Positions 33,780-42,007 of a DNA stretch of 42,007 nt are shown in pieces (position 1 is the stretch's first letter; each line of letters opens with the position of its first letter). The translations under genes were made by a program, and so were the position numbers. The notes below the pieces were generated by a model that was not told the DNA's origin, made no database searches, and saw only the letters and a list, made by a program, of their open reading frames with translations. Source of the stretch: Acanthaster planci (lineage: Eukaryota; Echinodermata; Asteroidea; Valvatida; Acanthasteridae); NCBI RefSeq assembly GCF_001949145.1, contig NW_019091432.1:5477-47483 (forward strand). Direction: 5' to 3'.

Positions 33780-34395
33780 TACGGAGCGTCAAAAGTGGTC
33801 AACCCCATTTTCTCATTTTCTGCTATTAAATTTTAGGGATTTTGGACTTTGCATATAGCATTATCAAAAAACGCAATTTTCAGCCAGCAGAAATTTGGAT
33901 TTTTCTTTAGCAACTATCGTGGCGCGTCAAAAGTGGACAACTAAAAACTTCAAATTCCCACTGGCCAAATTACTGTCATGCTCCAAAAGTGGACAACCCC
34001 ATTTTCTGCTAGTAGATTTTCGGGTTTGGGGAATTTGCGTAAAGCAAATTCAAAAACTCACTTTTCGGCTAACAAAAATTGGGAATTTACTTGAAGAAGT
34101 CTTCGTAGCGCGTCAAAAGAGGACAACTAAAAACTTCAAATTTCCACTAGCAATTTTTTTATGCTCCCAAAGAGGACAACCCCATTTTCTCCTTTTCGAA
34201 GAGGATTTTTCAGATGTTCAGGGTTTTTTTTTTCAGTTATACCACCCCTTTTCATAGAACCCAATTTTCTGCCAGCAGAAATTTGGATTTTACTTTGCCG
34301 GCGGCAGGGTAGTCCAAAAGTGGAAAAGTTGAAAACTGAAACCACCGCTATGCTCCCTACGCTCAGAATGGAACGATCTTGGGAAGATGGGCATC
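33780..34395 (+). repeat. Foldback left arm with ~185 bp subrepeats
   Basis: gcgtcaaaag starts at about 33,786, 33,924 and 34,109. The partner box caaa(g)aggacaacc/ccaaaagtggacaacc starts near 33,979 and 34,164, again 185 bp apart. The first unit is shortened at the outer terminus. Confidence 0.85.
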
Positions 34396-35400
34396 CAAAA
34401 TTAACGGTAGAGGGTCAATGGTCTGACGGATGGCGTTACAGCTTGGAAAAATGTGGATGATTCCTATTGAGCGACTTATAGAAAACGGCCGCCGAAAGCC
34501 TAACTGTCCTCTTTGGTACCGCAAACTCTCCAGCACCCGTGCAATTAGAAAGATGGTGGCGGCTTCCCGTCGGACATTTCCGTTTTAAATAACTGAGCAC
34601 ATGATGATGTGTGTCCCCTAAACGATGCTGGCTGTAACAAACCATTTTTTCCTAGTCCAGCAGTATACTTGAATTTGTTGTAGAATGAAAAAAGTTCTGA
34701 ATTGCAAAACGTCGTGTTAAGAGAAGAAGCTAAGTGCTGTTAACGAATTTCAAAAAGGGCAAAAAAAATAAATAAATGTTCAACATTAAAATGCAACTTG
34801 AACTTGTTGATGTTAATATTGACACCCCACAAATTCCAAAACACGTATTCTGCCAATAATTCCAATCACAAAAAAACGGATAGCCACGACGAAAATAAAT
34901 CTTTCAGCCAGTACACCAGTCGGTCAGTCACTGACATGACATCAAAGATTTAATTTAATATTTATCATTCAAATCTTTGCTCAAGTCATCAATACAAGCG
35001 GGCAGTTATAGTGGAGGCCTGGGTCGTTGATATGAAGACAAATGATTCAAAGTGACAATGTGAAGAGATATTAACGCAATGAAAACACAAAGTTTCAGGT
35101 GACGTCCCAGAGCAGTCATCAGATACGTGTACTGTGAAATGCATGGACGGTGGATAGTATAACAAATCTTATTTTCAACAAATTCCTTTAAAATAATACT
35201 CTCCTCCGATAAATCCCATAAAATTCACATCGTTGACGTGAAGAAATACAAGTTGCATGAAAAAGCAGCAAGGGAATGTCCAAATGACGCCTGATGCCCG
35301 TCAACAGACGGCTCCGCACGTCTGCAGTACTACTACAAAAGACCATCACTCTGGCAGCCATTTCGCAACTTTCGTCTACATTATTTTTTTCAGGGTCAGG
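34396..35400. other. Foldback centre
   Basis: About 1 kb of non-repeated DNA between the arms. A 73-codon minus-strand frame (35,188-35,409, beginning MASPDPEKNN) starts just inside the right arm. I do not recognise it and would not call it a transposase. The captured host sequence, if any, is unidentified. Confidence 0.55.
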
Positions 35401-36003
35401 TGATGCCAATCTTCCGAAGACCGTTCCATTTCAACGTAGGGAGAAAAGTGTCCTTCCAGTTTTTAACTTATCCACTTTTGGACCACCTTGCAATCGTCAA
35501 AGTAAAATCCAAATTTCTGTTTGCAGAAAATTGGGTTTTCTGAAAAGGGATGGTGCAACAAAAAACCGAAAATCTTCTGGCAGAAAATGAGAAAAAGGGG
35601 TTGCCCTCTTTGGGAGCATCAAATAAAATTTGCTAGTGGAAGTTTGAAGTGTTTAGTTGTCCACTTTTGACGCACTACAAAGACTTCTTACAGTAAAATC
35701 CCAATTTTTGTAAGCAGAAAATTGAGTTTTTGAAAATGCTTTACGCAAATTCCCCAAACCCTAAAATCTACGAGCAAAAAAATGAGAAAATGGGGTTATC
35801 TACCTTTGGAGCATGACAGTAATTTTGCCAGTGGGAATTAGAAGTTTTAAGTTGTCCACTTTTGACGCGCCACGAGAGTTGTTAAAGTAAAATCCAATTT
35901 CTTCTAGTGGAAAATTGCGTTTTTTGAAAATACTTTAGGCAAAGTCCAAAATCCCGAAAATCTACTAGCAGAAAATGGGTCTGTCCACTTTTGACGCTCC
36001 ATA
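35401..36003 (-). repeat. Foldback right arm
   Basis: Inverted copy of 33,780-34,395. It shows the boxes in reverse (agttgtccacttttgacgc at about 35,650 and 35,850) and ends ttttgacgctccata. Arm divergence is visible but modest. Confidence 0.85.
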
Positions 36004-37558
36004 ATCCACATCCGTTTATTTTCTCAATGAACACTCTCGGCAACACGTACAGATTGGAGGCACTCCGAACAAGTGCATGTAACATGGACAGGCGCTTCAC
36101 GAGCACCACCACTTGACGCGCGTTTGTATGAAAATGGAATTGATGGCTCATGAGTCATGACTTCGACTGATTTCAACCAGAGAAATGGAAGACAAGATTG
36201 CATGCGTGAATTCTGAATTACATCACTTACAGCAGAAATTACAGCAGAAAATCAAGATTAAAATTAATTCAATCACTTAATTTTTTTTCGAATGCACTAT
36301 TTTTCATGCGAATGATACTCTCAGCTTCTTTAACCCTAAAGATCGTATTTGAAGATGTTATCGAATGTTTATTTGTGAGTTCCGCAACAGTGCATCATAG
36401 AGTTACATAAGTAATCTCCTAATTTAATATCCTTCACGATCTCGGCTGATCTTGAGGACACAAACATGTGAGCTTTGCACGCAGATTGCACTGACACCAA
36501 TATTAGTAAGAGATTACTTTTACGTAACCTCCAACATAGCCCAGATAAATTATGCCAAGCCCTTCAGCAGGGCCAGAAGTAGCACATGCTTGTAAACTTG
36601 ATCTCAGAGCTTCTTACGAGCGTGATGAATTAAAGTGCTTCACGGTATGAAATAATTATAAGTTCTAGGCCTATACTATTTTAAAATGATCCCAGCAATA
36701 CCTTTTTGTGATCAAGTTCAATCTGAGGTCAATAAAATCGATTTAAACTGAAGGAAAATAAAGGATTAAGGACACAACTGCTATTTTGGGAAAGCTGCAT
36801 TTACAAAAAGCACAGAGAAAAGAAGTGTTTTTTTTCTGATATAGACTGAGCGATTAGCAGGACAAATCATAGAGAGGACACTGTCGGCCTCCTCATCTAC
36901 CCAAATAAAGTTAATCAAATGATCAAACTATCAATATGTACGCAAACAAAATCACGAGTTCTGAACAGCTTTTTGTAAACATGGCTACACTTCGACTTTC
37001 AGACATCAGGAATAGAATGGTGCAAATTGACAAGACTTCATGCCACTCCTGGGGCTGTCAGGTTAGACTTGGTGGGCAACTTCATTTTTAATGAATTTAC
37101 CATTGCCGTATGCTTGCAGGAAACGAAACATAGGTCTCGACGACCTTACCTCTTATGAGCACCGAACAGCTTGCCAAAATCAGAATGTTCAGAATCGCCA
37201 GGATAGCTCGACTGTGCGTAATAATAAGGTCCTATCTTGTTTTCGGATCGACTGGTTAAGAAATGTAATACGTATAGCTCCTGCCTTTGGTCGTGGTCTT
37301 CAAGCGATGTGTACTTCCCAAGAAGCAAGCAGTATTGCATCCACAGGAATAGACAGTTCTTAATGTTGTTCTCAGCTGCAAGAGTTCATCTGATGTCTAG
37401 ACTCAAGATGCGCTCTATCTCTAAGTGTTCTAGTTCCCTGGCTTCAACCACCCGGTGATGTGCCGACGGCTGCCAGATGACTTATCCGATGCAGCCTTCC
37501 CCTCCTTAATCGACGCTGCTGCAAACGCCGAGCGACATGATCTGGGACTATGCAGTGA

Positions 37559-37592
37559 CCATAGAGTTAGATATAATAATCTAACTCTATGG
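37559..37592. repeat. Perfect 14 bp-arm hairpin
   Basis: ccatagagttagat, a 6 base loop ataata, then the exact reverse complement. Flanks do not extend the symmetry. It might be the remnant of a small palindromic insertion. Confidence 0.85.
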
Positions 37593-39356
37593 CAGAGACC
37601 GAACGGATTGGGCAGCCTGCGCGCGCAATGCACCGAATGGCGCGAAGATGTTTAAACAACGGCTGCTCCTTTAACTTTAGGGAAATATGACCAGTAAAGC
37701 CAACTCTCAGCGGAGGCCACAAGGACAAGGAAACAAATCTGAGCACTGGTACTTACAAAATACAAACCAATTAAAGCTTGAGCCGCGTATGGAGGGGCCT
37801 TCAAAACTTCAGTGAAATCGAATGGATGAATTTGTATAGTACAATAATAACAAACAGTCGCCAGAGGGGTGAGTCGGAAGGCCAGTGGGTTACCGATATA
37901 AATCACAGCTACTTAAGCCCCCAAATGGTATCTTAATCCACCCATGAGCTCGATATTGTGGCGTCTGGTCAAAGTCACGTCTGCGACTGTTCCATGTCAT
38001 TTTTTTTCGATAATCCCCATAGAAAATTTATCTATTTCTTATTTGTAAATAGAAAAATTACTGGCACAGCGAAATGCTCGAAATATTGAACTTCCGGGCA
38101 GTCGAAAATGAAAATCTGCAAATTCCACACAACAAACCTCGATCAATCTCAGCTTGTCCAGTCTATTCTCCATAGTATTTCCAATTACGTTTCCAGACTG
38201 AATTATTCAAGGAAGAGCAACAATCCATGCCGATTTCAAGTCAGTCATGGTTGTAAAGTAAGCCCCAGTTATTAAGTCGGCCGAAGAAAGGGTTCAAGTA
38301 AAATGCCGCAAGGATGTTTTGCAAAGGGTTCCTGTAAAATGCCCCGAAGAATTATGAAAATTGCCTACCATTATGGCCCTTCCAAGCATGCCGTTCCGGT
38401 CTAACCCCTACTTGAACTTTATGTAATCTCCATAAAAAGGAAAGGGCTGCAAAGTCAGTCAGCCCTATATTGAGGACCGATTGGTATGTGGCTGAAGAGC
38501 TAGGATAATGCCAAAGCTTCTTTCCTGCTGTTAGTCCAGCAGCCAAATGCCACTTTTTTCCCTGAACCATGTTTTGGAGGATATTTACTATGTTTTGACA
38601 GATTTCTGTTCTGTAGACCATGGACAACCGGAATCTGCATGATGAACTTTGATGACGTTTGGACATTTCGAGATAGAAGTGAAAATTTCCCTCATCTATT
38701 TTGATCATAAATCCAAGAGATGTGAAACTTTTATAACTATTGGTGGCGCTCTTTGAAACATGTATATTGCAAAATTGCAATTATAGTAAAGATTTCTATA
38801 CAGAAAACCATTAATTACACAAGTAAAAATTAGAAACCAGTTAATTTGTATGTTGGTGTTGAAAATATTAATTAAAACTATTTATGGATTGATAAAAAGG
38901 TTTTTGTAAAATTTATTATTTTGAAAGAGTAACCAAATTGATTGGTCTGGTGCCGTCCGGACTGTGTGTACCAGTACCAGCGAATCGTAAATGGGTCTTT
39001 GCACACATGCACACACCCACATATTTATTAACAATGTCAACGTGCATGCTGAAAATTGTATCTTCGCTGATGATGTTTGGTTGGAACTTTGTCGAAGTTT
39101 TTACGGTAAATTTTGTATCCCAAATAGACAAAAGTGGTTTGATAAGCAGCAAATATCATTAACAGGTTTCTAATTGCACGCAAAGTTGATACCAGTTTTA
39201 TCAGGCCTTCTTACGGCTGAGTACTCTATAGCTCGTAAAGGATGATTTCTGTAACTCAGTAAGCTTTGGTTAAATGTTGGAATAAAATTTGGGATAGTGA
39301 AGTAATAAGACCAATGTAACAAAACAGTCTTCATTTTCAAATGTAGTTTATTGCTT

Positions 39357-39381
39357 AAACAAACAAACAAACAAACAAACA
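39357..39381 (+). repeat. (AAAC)n microsatellite
   Basis: About six perfect AAAC units followed by agaaccc. Confidence 0.9.
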
Positions 39382-40357
39382 GAACCCTGCTTCTTCTATT
39401 CAGAGAATTCAATATACCATTTTGTTTTCAGTGAATATTCAATGCATTAACTTTGGGTTGAATTGTTGCCTGCCCCAAATAAATTCCCCGTAACTTCATG
39501 GTTCAAGAAACTATCTTAGTCCATGGATGTGTTGTGGTCTTTAGAAAGTTCAGGTTAAATATCAACAAAACTATGACACCGTACCTTTAAATCTGAAAGA
39601 GTTGTAAGATTGTTGTCTTTATTCCACTGATAATCTTGATTTCAAGCCATGCTTCTAATATGGTCCTGTCTTTTTTGAGAAATATAGGCTAAGTGTCACT
39701 TGTTATTGGACTGAAAATGGCAACATATGGAAACCTTTACTTCATTCAAAGTAATTTTTTAAAAGTATGACCTCCTTTCTCAGAATATGCATATCCATCA
39801 AAAGAGGGTTCACCCCATTGGCTGCCGCACTATGTTTACCAAGTTTCCTAATCTTCAGAGATGATTACATTTGGGAAAGGATGTGAATGTCTTTTTATTA
39901 AACGTGAGAGCAATTGTGGGATGCGATTATCCCATTGAAAGGTAGCGACTATTCTATATAAATAGGTATGTGAGTCTACACTTTTAAAAACGCTGGGCAA
40001 AATGGTATTGGGTAAACTCCTTTTGTGAATTGTTGGTGCATTATTAGTCAACAATTTAGCAAATTTTGGGGTTGGGTAGGCCAAAAAAGTGACCAACGTT
40101 GGATAACCTTTCAGGTACAATAGTTGGATAAAAATTCCTTAATTGATAGGTTTTATTTTTACGCTTGTTCTGCCCACCAAGTGTTGGGGAGAAATTCGAG
40201 TAACAAACCCAACAGATTAGTATTATTCGATTGAACTGGATGACGGGGCCTAGTTGCTGGGAACTTTTTCATCATGCACACGCGCATTGGTGGTCTAATC
40301 TATTATGCATGCACAATATCTGTGGCGCATGGCTAGTGTTGCATACACATCACGACA

Positions 40358-40430
40358 ATGGCGGCGGACCACGACCTCCTACAGTTGTTAGATAAATGGG
40401 GTTTGAGCCCCTTGATGGACGTGTTCGTAG
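40358..40430 (+). CDS. SAM gene exon 1
   Basis: 24 codons plus one base, from ATG to donor G|GTGAGG. Encodes the first helices of the SAM domain (LLQLLDKWGLSPLMDVFV). The GC-rich start with repeated GCG codons after ATG is typical of an animal first exon. Confidence 0.8.
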
Positions 40431-41307
40431 GTGAGGATTGTACACTTAACGGATTATCACAATAAAGCTAGAGCGTGTGTGCCTGACTGAAAGCTGATTT
40501 AGCACATTTGCTCAATGACATGAATGAGAAAAGGGACATCGGGCTCACTCTTACGGCTGGCGGTGTGCACCTTATGCCTGTGCTGTATATAGGCTAGGCA
40601 TGAGTGATTGCTGTAGGCCTAGATAGTTAACTGTTTTCCGTCCATACTTATACTCATTCATTGGAGCTTATACACTGATACAAATCAAACGTTTGGGTAG
40701 GCCTATCACTATCAGGTCATTTTTTCCTGAAGATAGAAAACATGCAAGCTCCTAATGCTCAACAATTGTGTATTTGATCCCACTTTTCCTTAAAAGTTGA
40801 GTAGGCCAGTACTCTGTTGGTTAAATTGTATGTGCTGCCCAATGGATGGGTTATGATAATGCACTTTTACATTCTGTTCATGCAACAAGGGCTGCACTAT
40901 CCCATGGATTCTCAGATGATACAGTGGTTAAGTTGTCCTTTATTCTCCAAGTGTCCCTGGCTCACAATTGTAGTTTATCAATGAAATGAAAATTTTATAA
41001 TTCCAATCGATATAATTGGCATAATGCACCTATTCCAGTTTCCACACAGGAAGTGGGTATGTGTCGTCAGATGGTAATACTAATTATTATTTTTTTTCTT
41101 TTTAGGATTATTTATTCTTACAGCTGGAAATCCCTCTTCCCCAGATTAAATCATCTTATACAAAATCAAGTCCAAATAAATAGAAGAATATAAATGAATA
41201 AGTAAAAGCCTCAATTTGTCTTCAAGCCTACATTCATGAACCATATCCATATGCTGTAATTTACACAGTGATTTGTAAGTTTGTGCTCTTTTCCCTCTTT
41301 GTTTACA

Positions 41308-41417
41308 GATAATGACATCGACATGGTGGCACTTGAGTTATTGACAGAGGCAGACATTGAGTAACTCATTCCCAAAATTGGTTTACGGGTCAAGTTTGTT
41401 GACAAATGGAGGAAACA
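41308..41417 (+). pseudogene. SAM gene exon 2, with in-frame TAA
   Basis: The acceptor TTGTTTACAG is followed by 110 bp that complete the split codon and encode IDMVALELLTEADIE, the stop at 41,361-41,363, then LIPKIGLRVKFVDKWRKH. It ends at donor GTGAGT in phase 0. Everything else in the exon is conserved in pattern and both splice sites are good. One base separates TAA from the expected GAA, so a recent mutation, an allele or a sequencing error are all possible. Confidence 0.75.
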
Positions 41418-41474
41418 TGTGAGTTTGCAGTATTTTATTGTGGATTGGAACATGCTGTAAGGAACTTGTGAATA

Positions 41475-41738
41475 ATGCTGTGCTACAAGTGTTTGAATGA
41501 AATCTGTGGTGGTGTCAATAGCTTATTCAAGCATTTGAAATGCATCCATGATGTACATTCTGGTGCTTCAACAGTTCTTGTATGCAAACAAGATGGTTGT
41601 CTGGCAACATTCCAACACCTTTCATATATCTGTATTTTCTGCGTTGTACTTCTCACAGAGCAAAAGTCATCTTTGGCCTTACTCATTTTGCCTGCCATCT
41701 TTGAGGGGAGCTCCAAGAAGGGAAACTGCTGGGGGTAA
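41475..41738 (+). CDS. C2H2-like zinc-finger ORF in the SAM gene intron
   Basis: 87 codons from ATG, preceded by an in-frame TGA. The first ~50 residues contain CYKC, then 13 residues, then HLKCIH: a C-x2-C-x13-H-x4-H pattern. A second half-finger has C-x4-C followed by TF but no histidines. This paired arrangement is typical of N-terminal finger pairs in gene families that also have this type of SAM domain. The second finger is incomplete and the downstream frame is not finger-like. It may be an alternative first exon, a separate gene whose next exon is beyond it, or a decayed copy. The 3' part overlaps exon 3 of the SAM gene in another frame. Confidence 0.4.
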   Translation: MLCYKCLNEICGGVNSLFKHLKCIHDVHSGASTVLVCKQDGCLATFQHLSYICIFCVVLLTEQKSSLALLILPAIFEGSSKKGNCWG

Positions 41739-41784
41739 AGGCACCAAGAGAGATGTTGTTGGAATGTTCATTGACAGACAGCGG
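41659..41784 (+). CDS. SAM gene probable exon 3
   Basis: 42 codons in phase 0, with acceptor CTTCTCACAG and donor CGG|GTAAGT. The product is basic (GAPRRETAGGKGTKRDVVGMFIDRQR) and shows no domain. Only one of the two possible AG positions keeps the frame open. The assignment rests on phase and splice sites alone. Confidence 0.45.
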
Positions 41785-42007
41785 GTAAGTACATGCCACA
41801 TTTTAAACCAGGAATACTTGCTTCAGATTTCTTCATATCTCTGTTACTTGGGTTTTCTATGAGATTTCTGTATCTGCTCCATGTGTATGGCTTCATCTTT
41901 TCTCTTGAACTAGAACGGCAAAGCCCCCCCTGGCTCGCTACTACATATAAATCAAAACTGCTGTATATAGGCCTACTGTTTCTCTTGTTAACCCTGGAAA
42001 GAGTGAA
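41785..42007 (+). other. Right edge, probable intron
   Basis: Begins with the GTAAGT donor of the probable SAM gene exon 3. No further exon is recognised before the window ends. Confidence 0.5.

Larger units (their letters stand above)
33780..36003. mobile_element. Foldback DNA element with ~600 bp inverted repeats
   Basis: Left arm 33,780-34,395 and right arm 35,401-36,003 are inverted copies, ordered block by block, with point differences and small indels. Both ends read inward TAYGGAGCGTCAAAAGTGG. The 6 bp ATCCAC lies at 33,774-33,779 and at 36,004-36,009, a candidate target duplication. Each arm holds about three ~185 bp subrepeats, marked by gcgtcaaaagtggacaact and tgctccaaaagtggacaacc alternating. 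The ~1,005 bp centre has only short open frames, so the element looks non-autonomous. Confidence 0.9.
36010..40357. other. Intergenic region between the MMP side and the SAM gene
   Basis: No protein-coding gene, RNA gene or intact mobile element is recognised across this AT-rich stretch. It holds a perfect hairpin at 37,559-37,592 in a locally GC-richer patch (37.45-37.65 kb) and an AAAC microsatellite near 39,357. Open frames of 60-140 codons here have no recognisable features. The last ~100 bp are the likely promoter/5' leader of the gene starting at 40,358. Confidence 0.5.
40358..41784 (+). other. SAM-domain gene, 5' part (runs off the window)
   Basis: The start codon is in a good context (ACAATGG) within MAADHDLLQLL. 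Exons 1 and 2 join in phase (G|AT) to give one SAM domain of about 60 residues. Landmarks are LLDKWGLSPLMDVFV, then IDMVALELLTEADIE, then LIPKIGLRVKFVDKW. This variant resembles SAM domains of large invertebrate and fish families that also carry C2H2 fingers. SAM domains usually mediate protein-protein contact. A TAA at 41,361-41,363 falls where the family normally has an acidic residue, so the product would stop after 43 residues. The gene continues beyond exon 3; no end is seen. Confidence 0.75.

Noticed and set aside
35188-35409. Transposase or captured gene in the foldback centre
   Set aside because: Only 73 codons, no catalytic motif recognised, and its start lies in the inverted arm.
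38352-38780. 142-codon minus-strand frame in the intergenic region
   Set aside because: No domain, low-complexity AT-rich context and no supporting splice or start signals.

Overview
The window looks like animal nuclear DNA, most likely from a marine invertebrate deuterostome (echinoderm, hemichordate or cephalochordate; the sequence does not settle which). The reasons are AT-rich intergenic DNA, intron-split genes with GT/AG borders, many small inverted-repeat elements, a Ty3/gypsy-type LTR retrotransposon, and an expanded-family type of SAM-domain gene. Nothing suggests bacteria, operons or CRISPR.

Layout. Positions 1-5,510 are satellite-like: a diverged tandem array of about 210-215 bp units, then longer units with recurring anchor boxes. 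Islands of a ~58 bp repeat run on to about 7.8 kb. From 7.8 to 10.76 kb there is mostly anonymous DNA with small duplications.

The main gene is a complete secreted matrix metalloproteinase (MMP) on the minus strand, from start codon 32,851 to stop codon 10,764. I can place eight coding exons with matching splice phases. They total 1,587 bp and encode 528 residues: signal peptide, propeptide with cysteine switch, furin-type site, zinc catalytic domain, short hinge and a four-bladed hemopexin domain closed by a predicted disulfide. There is no C-terminal membrane segment.

The MMP introns are crowded with mobile DNA. Intron 1 (9.6 kb) holds a broken, internally deleted Ty3/gypsy-type element (25,519-29,190, same strand as the gene), a 324 bp inverted-repeat element and an element flanked by an 11 bp direct repeat. 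Intron 3 holds a 249 bp MITE and two other repeats. Intron 5 holds a nested foldback containing a 371 bp repeat that recurs beside the gypsy element.

Upstream of the MMP lies a 2.2 kb foldback element (33,780-36,003) with ~600 bp terminal inverted repeats built of ~185 bp subrepeats and a 6 bp candidate target duplication. From 36.0 to 40.36 kb I see no gene.

At 40,358 a plus-strand gene starts, head-to-head with the MMP. Exons 1 and 2 encode a SAM domain that carries an in-frame TAA, and the gene runs off the window after exon 3. A small C2H2-like zinc-finger ORF lies in its second intron.

The most unusual items are the long-TIR foldback element, the intact MMP with a non-standard structural-zinc loop, the in-frame reverse-transcriptase/integrase-tail fusion in the dead gypsy element, and the stop codon in the SAM exon. 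I found no wholly new system that the sequence alone can establish.
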